From contig JAHHGZ010000004.1 of the NCBI GenBank assembly GCA_019359595.1, forward strand, positions 62,001 through 126,000: a stretch of 64,000 bases of DNA, read 5' to 3'. The notes below the pieces were generated by a model, which had not been told where the DNA came from, did no database searches, and was given only the letters and a program-made list of their open reading frames with translations. Below, one piece after another: positions 43,583 through 52,250 of this stretch (its first letter is position 1; each line of letters begins with the position of its first letter). The DNA comes from Cyanomargarita calcarea GSE-NOS-MK-12-04C. GTDB lineage: Bacteria > Cyanobacteriota > Cyanobacteriia > Cyanobacteriales > Nostocaceae. Position numbers and translations under genes: made by a program.

Positions 43583-45829
43583 TTGGATAAATTCTTTTTT
43601 CAACGCAGAGGAACGCAGAGTCAAGCACAGAGTATCGCAAAGAGAAAACTCTGCGAACCTCTGCGCTTAACCTTTGCGCTCCTCTGCGTTTTATTCATTA
43701 CTCTGTTCCCTCTACCCGCACAAGCACAATCGCAACCAGAACGTACACTTTTAACTATAGAACTGTTGCAAGAAAAACTACATACACCGATACTACGAGA
43801 AGGCAACTTGACCATAGATTTACGGTATATGGTGATAGATTTACTACCAGGAAATGCGACTTTCCGCGATGCCTTTTACCAAAATTTGCGCAAAGAATTA
43901 CAAAAGGTGGGTGCCAAACCTTTAGGTTTAGATTTGAGTAATTCTCTGATTCAAGGTGATTTAATTGGTAGTGATTTAGGTTTAAGAACACCACTTTACA
44001 CCCAAGCTATTGCCCCTATTTTCACTGTATCGGAACAAGCACAATTAGAACATCTCCGAGAAATTTGCCTAGACTTAGTAGCGAGGGGATATCCTAATTC
44101 TAGTAGAGATTGCAAATCGCTTTTGGGAAAGAAACCCAATACATCTAGTGCCATTAATGTTTTTCGTGGTTCGCTGACACTGGTGCAAACTCGTTTTACT
44201 GGTGAATTAAAATTTAACAATACGTTTTTTCTCCAGTCTGTAGATGCTCAAAATGCGATTTTTGTCCAGCCAACTAACTGGACTGAAGCTAGATTTAGTC
44301 GTTCTGTAAGCTTTGTGGGTGCGACTTTTCGGCAACCGAGCGATTTCCAAGATACTATTTTTTTTGATAAAGCTAATTTTAAACAAGCACAATTTCAAGA
44401 AAGCATTTATTTTCAAAAGAGTATATTTACAGATACAGCCAACTTCTCTCAAACAAATTTTAAACAGCTGGCTAAGTTTAATCAGGTACAGTGGCAAGGG
44501 AATGCTGATTTTTCTGGTGTGCGCTTTTTCAATCAAGCTCAATTTACAAAAGCGAATTTTCATCAGTTTTTATTCTTAACAGAAGCAACTTTTGAGCAAG
44601 CTGTTACCTTTCAAGAAGCGCAGTTTAATAAATCGGTGAATTTAACAGGTGCAAGCATTCTCAACCAAGCCGATTTTAGCGATGCTGACTTTGGTTTAGA
44701 AGCTTATTTAAATGTACCTGGTTTGGCTTTTAACTCCAACCAAGCAAAAATTTTAGGTAATCCCGGAGAAATTGGCAAGATGTTATGTGTGCCAGTGTTA
44801 CAAGGAAATCAAAATGTTTTGCGGAATTTGGGGCAAAATTTCCGCCAGTTGCAGCAAATTGGTGATGCAAATCAGGTGGAATATACCAAGCAACGTCTGC
44901 ATCTTTTTGAGTTAACCAGACGTTTGATGGCTTTTAATATCAATGGTGTTTCTCAAGAACGTTTGATAAATCTCGGTTTTTCAAAGTCTCAGGCACAAGC
45001 AATTATTCGCCATATTAGAGTGCAACCATTTCGTAACAAGGGTGAGTTACTAGCTTTGGATGAGATTGATTTTGATACATATAGCAAAGTAGAATCACGT
45101 ATAGTTGTCCGAGATCCCATGAATGCACTTGGCTGGTTGTTGCTGGATTGGAATTGGCTGACGTTGAGTTTACTGCTGTTGCTGTCTGGGTATGGGACAA
45201 ATTTTGGTTTAGTGTTTGGTGTCGGAACGATCGCGATCGCCTATTTCGGTTTACTATATTGGCTGATAGACCGATATCGCCGTCTGCATCCAGTGGCAAT
45301 CATTCCCACTCTTGAAGAAACCATTTGGATGCTCATTAGTTTTAGCTGTCTTACTACAATAGGCTTAATCAGCATCTTTCGCAGTAGCGAACAACCTTGG
45401 TTGACACTCTTATGTCTTTTAATCATCATCATACCCATACCGATGGTTTTGTTATTCCGACTTTACGAACAAGGTCGCCATCATGACTTGATGGATGTGT
45501 CTTATTTTACCGAAGACGGGACAATGCGTCAGTTAAGGTTGCTAATTGGGCGTTTGCCAGTCATACCAAGGTTTCAAGGATTTCGCGATCGCTATATGCC
45601 TCTATTGTGGAACCGTGGCTGGAACTGGCTCAACTACTACGACTTTAGTCTCAACAACCTAATGAGATTAGGATTCAACGACATTCGTGTGCGAGACGAA
45701 CACCTCCCTGGAGCGATCGCGACTTTGGGCTGGTATCAGTGGAGCCTGGGTATACTCTACATCACCCTACTTTTGTGGACGCTCTCTCGGACAATTCCTG
45801 GATTGAATTTACTAATTTATTTGAAATGA
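43583..45829 (+). CDS. Pentapeptide-repeat membrane protein with HhH motif
   Basis: 748 residues. The only suitable start is TTG 43583. The N-terminus lies in DNA of the CTCTGCG-type intergenic repeat (about 43603-43690) but gives a good signal peptide (LRLTFALLCVLFITLFPLPAQAQ). An F-type pentapeptide beta-helix spans about 200-385 (TNFKQLAKFNQVQW, ADFSGVRFFNQAQF). A helix-hairpin-helix (LINLGFSKSQAQAIIRHI) and about five membrane helices follow. Possibly a scaffold or channel-linked protein; family members are cyanobacterial. Function unknown. Confidence 0.8.
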   Translation: MDKFFFQRRGTQSQAQSIAKRKLCEPLRLTFALLCVLFITLFPLPAQAQSQPERTLLTIELLQEKLHTPILREGNLTIDLRYMVIDLLPGNATFRDAFYQNLRKELQKVGAKPLGLDLSNSLIQGDLIGSDLGLRTPLYTQAIAPIFTVSEQAQLEHLREICLDLVARGYPNSSRDCKSLLGKKPNTSSAINVFRGSLTLVQTRFTGELKFNNTFFLQSVDAQNAIFVQPTNWTEARFSRSVSFVGATFRQPSDFQDTIFFDKANFKQAQFQESIYFQKSIFTDTANFSQTNFKQLAKFNQVQWQGNADFSGVRFFNQAQFTKANFHQFLFLTEATFEQAVTFQEAQFNKSVNLTGASILNQADFSDADFGLEAYLNVPGLAFNSNQAKILGNPGEIGKMLCVPVLQGNQNVLRNLGQNFRQLQQIGDANQVEYTKQRLHLFELTRRLMAFNINGVSQERLINLGFSKSQAQAIIRHIRVQPFRNKGELLALDEIDFDTYSKVESRIVVRDPMNALGWLLLDWNWLTLSLLLLLSGYGTNFGLVFGVGTIAIAYFGLLYWLIDRYRRLHPVAIIPTLEETIWMLISFSCLTTIGLISIFRSSEQPWLTLLCLLIIIIPIPMVLLFRLYEQGRHHDLMDVSYFTEDGTMRQLRLLIGRLPVIPRFQGFRDRYMPLLWNRGWNWLNYYDFSLNNLMRLGFNDIRVRDEHLPGAIATLGWYQWSLGILYITLLLWTLSRTIPGLNLLIYLK

Positions 45830-45859
45830 ACAACCGCACCTTGATAAGGTGTTGTACTT

Positions 45860-45973
45860 ATACCGTTTCTTTGTGAAGCTGCATATATTACCCCCCGGCT
45901 ACGCCGTCCCCCCTTGCCAAGGGGGGACTACAGGGGGGTCTTGATTATGTGCATCTTCATACAGAATTGGTAT
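45860..45973. repeat. MITE-like palindromic element, copy 3
   Basis: About three differences from copy 2 (3558-3671) over 114 bases, same orientation and ends. Lies 30 bases after the pentapeptide gene. Confidence 0.85.
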
Positions 45974-46104
45974 TATAATTTTCACATTAGAACGGGCAGG
46001 GATGCCCGTCCCACAAGAGTTACATAAAATCTACCCGTGCAAATTAAAGAATTGTTAGCTTAACATCCTGTGCGGTTTAATAGACAAGAAGCAAAAGTCT
46101 TTTT

Positions 46105-46142
46105 CATCTGCATTCATCTACGTCTATCTGCGGTTAATTATT
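46105..46142. repeat. Dispersed repeat CATCTGCnTTnATCTnCGTCTATC...
   Basis: Reads CATCTGCATTCATCTACGTC and continues TATCTGCGGTTAATTA; the reverse complement recurs at 57553-57592. Common intergenic sequence type in cyanobacteria; here it borders the 3' end of the kinase gene. Confidence 0.55.
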
Positions 46143-48194
46143 TATTTTTTGACTCTGTTGCAAGAACGAATTATGCTTATCATTATCCGCTTTCTTGTGG
46201 GGGTTTAATACCCTATTGCTTTCTGGTTGGAGGGATCTATTTTCACCTTCTTTTGCGTATTCGCATTCTTTTACTTTCGTGCTGTGCAAAAGTGGTAACT
46301 CAAAGCTAAAAGTTGCCCCCTGTCCTTCGCCTAAACTTTCCGCTTGCACCTTTCCACCATGCAGTTCTACAATGTGACGGACGATCGCCAACCCGATTCC
46401 CAATCCCCCAAACTTGCGAGTAATGCTGGTATCCGCTTGACGAAAGCGTTCAAAGACATAAGGCAAAAATTCTGAACTAATTCCTGATCCATTATCAATG
46501 ACTTGAACCAGTGCAGAATGTTCAGTACTGAATAGTTCTAATTTAGACGGCTGATTTAATAACAATCGGACTTCGATTCGTCCTTTTGTTGGTGTGAACT
46601 TAATCGCATTATCCAAAAGATTATATACAATCTGCTGTAACCGACTAAAGTCACCGGAAACAAAGAACTTTTGATTTTGGCTATGCTCTTGTGTTGTTGA
46701 ATCTAAAATCAAAAATTCTAAATCGATTGATTTTTCTTCAGCCGAAGGACGCACTGTTTTGACTGCAGCTTCAATGACGCTCGCCAAATTAATTGGGTAC
46801 AAACTTAAATGCACCTTGTTTTGTAAAATTCGGGAAATATCGAGCAAATCCTCAATCAGTTGTTTTTGCTTTTGGGCGTTGCGTTGAATGGTTTCCAGGG
46901 CAAGAACTGTTGTTTGCTCTTTCAGCTTACCGCTTCGCAGCATCTGGGTAAAACCAAGGATTGAACTCAGTGGTGTACGCAGTTCGTGGGAAAGGACTGC
47001 CAAAAATTCATCTTTAGCGTGATTTGCCTGTTCTAAGTTCGCTGCTTGTTGCCTGAGTTTATTTTCTAATTTTTTGCGTTCTAGCAAATCTAAGACAAAG
47101 CAAATTCCACCCTCATTTGGATCGTCAAATCCAGCACCACCAACCAAGACTGGAATTCTCGAACCATCTTTACGAATGTACTCTTTTTCATAAGGAGTAC
47201 AGATACCCCTTTGCTGAATCTCCAACTTTACTTCTTCTTCCAATGCCCAATATTCAGGTGGTGTAATATTTCGGATATTCAATTTACCTGTTTGTAAATC
47301 CTCTTGGGTATAACCAATAATATTTAAATATGCCTGATTTGCTGACACAATCTTGCCACTATGCGTCCAAAATTTCATTCCAATCATATTGGACTCAAAA
47401 AGATGGCGGAAACGAGCTTCACTACGCTTGCGTTCGCTAATATCGATCAACACTCCATCCCAAAGAACGCTATCATCTGCTTGAGGATAAGCCCTTGCTG
47501 TTGTTTGTAGCCACTTGATTTGACCGGAGGGTGTAATAATCCGCCACTCACTTTGCGATTGCAATGAGGGTTGAACATCATAGCTAAAGAATTTCTGCAC
47601 AACTGCTATATCATCCGGATGAATCACTTTCCAAGCTTTCTGAGCATTTTGCTGAATTTTTTCAGGCTCAATTTCAAACAAGTCATAACAGCCAGAACTG
47701 ATATAAGAGAATTCCTCTCTACCATCTGGGTAATGACAATATTGATACATTACACCCGGTATATTCGCCGCCAGATTTCGCAGACGCTCCTCACTTTTAG
47801 CAAGCGATATCTCAAGACGACAAGCTACTTCGTGGCTATGCAAATACATTAAAGCCTGTTTCTTCGCAGTCCGCAGCGCCTCACACAAGATACTAATCAG
47901 TATTCCATGAACCAAAAATAGGCTCACCTTTATAAAGTTTGGTATATCAAACCCTCTGGAGTCAAAAGAAGATATAAGGAAGTATCCGCCGATAATAGCA
48001 GACAAAAAAGTCGCAACTAAACCAGATCCGATCCCGCCATAAGAAGCACTTACCATAACTGCTCCAAAAAACAGCACAAAGGGTGTGTTGGTCATGTTCA
48101 GCCACGGATTGAGCATCAGCATGAACACTGAGGCCAAAACAACAGTCAGAGTGGGGACCCCATAACGCTGTATCAGAGAGCAAGTAAAGTACAT
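46134..48194 (-). CDS. PAS-domain sensor histidine kinase (DUF4118-like sensor)
   Basis: 686 residues, ATG 48194. Three to four N-terminal helices resemble the DUF4118/KdpD-type membrane region (TLTVVLASVFMLMLNPWLN ... FVLFFGAVMVSASYGGIGSG). Two PAS/PAC domains (about 135-255 and 260-375) precede HisKA with the phospho-acceptor in FLAVLSHELRTPLSS, and HATPase_c with N-box LLDNAIKFTP, VIDNGSGI, FGGLGIGLAI. A hybrid receiver is absent and no response regulator gene adjoins, so the partner is unknown. Signal unknown. Confidence 0.9.
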   Translation of the reverse strand: MYFTCSLIQRYGVPTLTVVLASVFMLMLNPWLNMTNTPFVLFFGAVMVSASYGGIGSGLVATFLSAIIGGYFLISSFDSRGFDIPNFIKVSLFLVHGILISILCEALRTAKKQALMYLHSHEVACRLEISLAKSEERLRNLAANIPGVMYQYCHYPDGREEFSYISSGCYDLFEIEPEKIQQNAQKAWKVIHPDDIAVVQKFFSYDVQPSLQSQSEWRIITPSGQIKWLQTTARAYPQADDSVLWDGVLIDISERKRSEARFRHLFESNMIGMKFWTHSGKIVSANQAYLNIIGYTQEDLQTGKLNIRNITPPEYWALEEEVKLEIQQRGICTPYEKEYIRKDGSRIPVLVGGAGFDDPNEGGICFVLDLLERKKLENKLRQQAANLEQANHAKDEFLAVLSHELRTPLSSILGFTQMLRSGKLKEQTTVLALETIQRNAQKQKQLIEDLLDISRILQNKVHLSLYPINLASVIEAAVKTVRPSAEEKSIDLEFLILDSTTQEHSQNQKFFVSGDFSRLQQIVYNLLDNAIKFTPTKGRIEVRLLLNQPSKLELFSTEHSALVQVIDNGSGISSEFLPYVFERFRQADTSITRKFGGLGIGLAIVRHIVELHGGKVQAESLGEGQGATFSFELPLLHSTKVKECEYAKEGENRSLQPESNRVLNPHKKADNDKHNSFLQQSQKINN

Positions 48195-48406
48195 TTGGCA
48201 ATTTTTAACTTAAATTAATAATTTTGTTAAATATTTCTTACCTTTTACAATAAATAATACCCCAGGCGCATTGACCTAAGGGAGCAATTCTAAGTTAAAA
48301 AATATATAAACAAGAATCTTTAGACGTAAACAAGTCTATACATTTGGATGTAGAAACCGGAGCGTCCTTTGGCCCTACAAGGAATTTTAAATTTGGAATT
48401 TTAGGT

Positions 48407-48832
48407 TTATTTTGGGGGATGCCAACCTGCTAATACCCATTGTTGCCGAACTGTAACTGATATAATGTTGTTTAGTTGTAGGGCAATAACTGTAGCTCGT
48501 CCACAGGCAGTACTCCCAATAATTTGAGCGCCATCTTCACTCCATTCAAAATGTTTTGACCACTTTTGTTTTCTCGGATTAAATAGTTTTACTTTTTTAC
48601 TATTTACTGGGTCTATTCCATCGGTTTGAGTTCCTTTGTAATTGTTACACAGGCGACAAGCTAACCATAAATTATCTTCGTCGTCAGTGCCTCCTTTGGC
48701 TTTGGGAATGATATGTTCAATTTCCAAAAATCCCAAAACATACATTTGTAAACTACGACAGTAACCGCATCTATCGCCAGCAGAAGTGCGAATTTTTGCT
48801 TTTAGTGTTTCTGATATCGAGCCTGAACTCAT
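48407..48832 (-). CDS. HNH endonuclease
   Basis: 141 residues, ATG 48832 overlapping the previous stop (ATGA). RCGYCRSLQ ... LEIEHIIPKAKGGTDDEDNL ... CRLCNNYKG is a complete HNH motif with two CxxC zinc pairs. Paired with the small gene upstream; such HNH pairs are widespread in cyanobacteria. DNA target unknown. Confidence 0.9.
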   Translation of the reverse strand: MSSGSISETLKAKIRTSAGDRCGYCRSLQMYVLGFLEIEHIIPKAKGGTDDEDNLWLACRLCNNYKGTQTDGIDPVNSKKVKLFNPRKQKWSKHFEWSEDGAQIIGSTACGRATVIALQLNNIISVTVRQQWVLAGWHPPK

Positions 48833-49233
48833 GCGTCTAAAGGTTCCCGTAATCCCCGTTCAACAGCCTCACGTAACGCAGTCGCTTTTAGTAATAATTT
48901 TTCTTGGTAGACTTGCATTAGAGACACAAGTTCAGAATGCTCGGCATTGATAAGCGTCCCAGCTTGTTGATTGTATAACAATTCGCTTAATCTTTGGTCA
49001 TGTTCTGGCTCCATCTGTGATTCTGTAAGAGCGATAACTTCTTCATCAGATAAAGAGGCGACAGAGGTATTATAAAAGCTTTCGGCGGATGTATACTGGG
49101 AAGCAATGGGAGATAGGGAAAGCGCAATCACTTGCGTCAAAACATCGGCTACATTGCGGTTAGTTAGTTGGGCAAAATGTTCAGCTTTTTTGTAAATTTC
49201 ATCTGGCAAGTTAAGGGTAATTTGAGTATTCAT
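48829..49233 (-). CDS. RHH-like small protein paired with HNH gene
   Basis: 134 residues, ATG 49233. The N-terminus MNTQITLNLPDEIYKKAEHF followed by AQLTNRNVADVLTQVI resembles a ribbon-helix-helix/antitoxin-type fold; the rest is helical and acidic. Translationally coupled to the HNH gene. Might regulate or neutralise the nuclease; this is inference. Confidence 0.65.
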   Translation of the reverse strand: MNTQITLNLPDEIYKKAEHFAQLTNRNVADVLTQVIALSLSPIASQYTSAESFYNTSVASLSDEEVIALTESQMEPEHDQRLSELLYNQQAGTLINAEHSELVSLMQVYQEKLLLKATALREAVERGLREPLDA

Positions 49234-49290
49234 AGAATTTCAGAGTTCTCTGCTATTGCTGGCGGTACTTTCACATTATCTTCCAAATTC

Positions 49291-49452
49291 TTAGCTCTCT
49301 GCCGCCTGAAAAATCTCTTGTGCATCAATTACAACACTTGTTTTCGTTTTCACAATTAATTTACCAAATGGGTCTTGTATTCTTAGTAACCGGAGATGGG
49401 GACTTGCACAATTAGATCCCACATAAACACGTAAAACGAGTCTACCCCTCAC
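49291..49452 (-). CDS. Small protein (53 aa) coupled to the DUF2791 ATPase
   Basis: GTG 49452 overlaps the TGA of the ATPase gene as GTGA. Reads MRGRLVLRVYVGSNCASPHL, then RLLRIQDPFGKLIVKTKTS and VVIDAQEIFQAAES, ending at TAA 49291. Beta-rich and protein-like. Coupling and composition support a real gene; not recognised. Missed by length cut-offs. Confidence 0.55.
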   Translation of the reverse strand: MRGRLVLRVYVGSNCASPHLRLLRIQDPFGKLIVKTKTSVVIDAQEIFQAAES

Positions 49453-50777
49453 AAACTAAAAGAAGCCACATCATTCTCATCCACACTTGCATCTTTCCCT
49501 AACGCAGTTGGCTTAAAACTCGAACCATGAATTAGTTCACCCAGAGAAATTTCGCTATTTTGGTGCAAAATATTCACTACACTCACAAAATCCCGGACAA
49601 TTTCTCCTGGTGTCAGTAATGCTTCTGCACCTAAACGATTGACAATTTCTTGGACAAAATCTTTTAATTCACGATTTGTCAAAACTTGCTCGTAACCAAA
49701 GTTAATTGCATGAATTTCAGCTAAACTTTGCAAAAGCGAGAGAATTTCTTTTTCTGTTAATGGGTTCAACCGCAACACCGGTCCCATAAATTCTTGCACG
49801 CCAGCTTGAGCAACAAAACGACTTTCTTTCGTCCGTCTGCGCCAAGCTGCATCGGCAAACAGTCCGCGATTTGGGTCTTCTAAAAATTTAGTGGTTCCAC
49901 CGATGAGAATACCAAGATGCTCCGCTTTACATTGCATCGTATCGTTAAACATTCCCAGGAGTTTGTTATAGTTTTTCTCCCGAGTAACTGTTGTCGATAT
50001 TTGGTATAAGTTTACCGCTTCATCAAGAAAGATCAGAAGACCCTTGTGGCCAATCTCTGCCACAAATTTAGCTAAAAGTTTGATGTAGTCATACCAACTT
50101 TCATCATCAATAATAACGCGCACTCCCAAAGCTGCTTTTGCCTCGATTTTGGTGTTAAATTCTCCCCGGAACCACCGCAATGCAGCGTTTTTCAAATTAT
50201 CATCATCCGTACGGTAACCACGCCAATAAGCAATAATAACTGTACCGAAATCAAACCCGTGTACTAAGTCTTCTATATACTGAACGACTTCTCTAATTTT
50301 CGCTTCAATTTGGTCATCAAAACCTTGATCGTCGGGACGTATCCCACTTTCTTTGACCACTTCTTGTTGAATTTTATTAATCCAACCTTCTAATATTGAA
50401 ACTAAAGCACCTCCATCGGGACGAGTTTTTGTAGCTAGATGGCTCATCAATTCTCGATATGTTGCTAAACCCTCGTTGTTGCTTCCTGCTAGCCGACGGG
50501 AGGAAGATAAATCAGCATCAGCAACTACAAAACCTTGCTCCATTGCTCGGTTGCGGATCAGTTGCAGCATGAAACTTTTACCGGAGCCGTAATTGCCAAT
50601 TATAAAACGAAAAGCGGCTATTCCTTCTGCGATGTCGTCGAGGTTTTTCAACAGGCTTTGCAGTTCTTTTTCTCGACCTACTGCTATATGTTCTAGTCCC
50701 ACCCTTGGCACTACTCCTGCACCAAGGGAGTTGATCAAAGCAGTGGATACTTTTTTCGAGATTTTCAGCTTTGCCAT
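49449..50777 (-). CDS. DUF2791/BREX-type P-loop ATPase
   Basis: 442 residues from ATG 50777 (GTG 50786 possible). VGREKELQSLLKNLDDIAEG, Walker A FIIGNYGSGKSFML, Walker B GLLIFLDEAVNLY and a sensor-type GILIGGTTKFLEDPNRGLF identify the BrxC/BrxD-like ATP-binding family (DUF2791). In many bacteria this ATPase occurs with a TerB-domain protein and a DEAD/DEAH helicase in defence islands. The TerB_C-like gene is upstream here; no helicase is present. Likely part of a complex on DNA or membrane. Confidence 0.82.
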   Translation of the reverse strand: MAKLKISKKVSTALINSLGAGVVPRVGLEHIAVGREKELQSLLKNLDDIAEGIAAFRFIIGNYGSGKSFMLQLIRNRAMEQGFVVADADLSSSRRLAGSNNEGLATYRELMSHLATKTRPDGGALVSILEGWINKIQQEVVKESGIRPDDQGFDDQIEAKIREVVQYIEDLVHGFDFGTVIIAYWRGYRTDDDNLKNAALRWFRGEFNTKIEAKAALGVRVIIDDESWYDYIKLLAKFVAEIGHKGLLIFLDEAVNLYQISTTVTREKNYNKLLGMFNDTMQCKAEHLGILIGGTTKFLEDPNRGLFADAAWRRRTKESRFVAQAGVQEFMGPVLRLNPLTEKEILSLLQSLAEIHAINFGYEQVLTNRELKDFVQEIVNRLGAEALLTPGEIVRDFVSVVNILHQNSEISLGELIHGSSFKPTALGKDASVDENDVASFSL

Positions 50778-50854
50778 GTACTTCACCGATGGGGAGTTGG
50801 GGAGTTGGGGACTGTAGAAACCTCAGCAGGAAGGCAAAACCAGCCTGGGATAGT

Positions 50855-52138
50855 TCATTTAGAAGAAATTTGTCTTGCCATGAGGTCGTAGATAGCGATC
50901 GCTTTTTTGACGTTGCTGAGATGTTCTGGATAAATTTCCAGTTTTTCAGTGCCTGTGTCAATTATCAACTCACCAATAATATCATTAGCTCGTTCATTTA
51001 TTGAATCAATCAACAGATTGGGCATAGTGATGTTTGATAAAGCAATATTTTTAATAACAGAATTGGGATTATCTGGTTCTATTATAGCTTTTAACACTTG
51101 AATTTCATATTCTGGTAGATTCTGAATAAAATTACTCCATTCTTGAGGCAATCTTTCAGAATCTATGGGTTCTAAAGTTTCAAGTAGATCGTCCAAGAGA
51201 AAATCAAAATCATTTACTTGCCCTTCACCTGGGAAAGTTTCCTGATTTATAGTTTCCATCTGTTGCAGCAATTCCCAAACTTGGCTTTGCAGTTGGTCGC
51301 GTTCTTGCTGTAATAATGAAACTTGACTTTGTAACTGTTGGAATTCTATTTGTTGCTCTGTAATGTCAGTTCTTAAACTCTTTAGGCTAGATTCTATATT
51401 TTTTCTTTCGCTTTTTATCGTTAATAAAAATTCTCGTGCCTTTGTTTCCTGAACTTCTAATTCTTGAATTTTAATTCGTAGGTTGTAGAGTTTTTCTTCT
51501 AATTGCGGTCGGATTCTCTCTAACAAAGTTAATTCACTTTCAAACCCCTGCTTAGAAAGCAAAAGTTCCCCAAGTTGAGTATGTAACTGATTAATTTCCG
51601 AACGTGTAACGTTAGAATTTAACTCCATACGACGTTTTTCTGAATTTAAGTTAGATAGAACATTATTCAGGTCTACCTTAGCTTTATCTAAATTAATCAG
51701 TTCACCTTGTAAGTAGCCAACTTGCACTTCTATCTGCTTTTTTTCCAGAGCAAAATTGCCCAATTCTCGATTAAGACTATCTCTTTGCTTGCAGCGTTCT
51801 GATACTTGCTTTTGTAGCTGATTCGATTCTGTATATAGTAAATTTCGATGTGCTTCAAGCTCGTTAATTTCTCCGAAAAACCTAGATTTCATTCCCTCCA
51901 TCTCTTTAATTCGTTTGTGGAGAGAATCTAAAACCAGCATTTCATGATTTCTCCGCCGCTTATCTACAAACAAGACTGCTAGATAGGTGGCAGGTACAGT
52001 GATGATACCTGTAAAAAATGATTTATTGAAATCCCAGCTAAGGACGAGACTCAGACCAAAACTAACACCAAAGGCAACTATACCTATAATAAATCGATTG
52101 CTTACCATTGCTGATTGCATATTGCTTGTGTTTGACAT
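50855..52138 (-). CDS. Membrane-anchored coiled-coil protein with TerB_C-like end
   Basis: 427 residues from ATG 52138 (open to 52219). Two N-terminal membrane helices (RFIIGIVAFGVSFGLSLVL and FFTGIITVPATYLAVLF), then a long coiled coil (about 95-335), an acidic linker, and a C-terminal globular part LPEYEIQVLKAIIEPDNPNS ... LLIDSINERANDIIGELIID resembling TerB_C (PF15615), which typically precedes the DUF2791 ATPase. TerB_N is absent and replaced by the coiled-coil stalk. 77 bases before the ATPase start. Confidence 0.7.
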   Translation of the reverse strand: MSNTSNMQSAMVSNRFIIGIVAFGVSFGLSLVLSWDFNKSFFTGIITVPATYLAVLFVDKRRRNHEMLVLDSLHKRIKEMEGMKSRFFGEINELEAHRNLLYTESNQLQKQVSERCKQRDSLNRELGNFALEKKQIEVQVGYLQGELINLDKAKVDLNNVLSNLNSEKRRMELNSNVTRSEINQLHTQLGELLLSKQGFESELTLLERIRPQLEEKLYNLRIKIQELEVQETKAREFLLTIKSERKNIESSLKSLRTDITEQQIEFQQLQSQVSLLQQERDQLQSQVWELLQQMETINQETFPGEGQVNDFDFLLDDLLETLEPIDSERLPQEWSNFIQNLPEYEIQVLKAIIEPDNPNSVIKNIALSNITMPNLLIDSINERANDIIGELIIDTGTEKLEIYPEHLSNVKKAIAIYDLMARQISSK

Positions 52139-52250
52139 AGTTAATTTGTCAGAATAGGCATTTTTTCTGCGATTAAATTTCACATTTGCGTTTTCCAACC
52201 GACTAGTAGTAGCAAACAATAGAATAGCAATGGCATTTTATATTGCTCTC

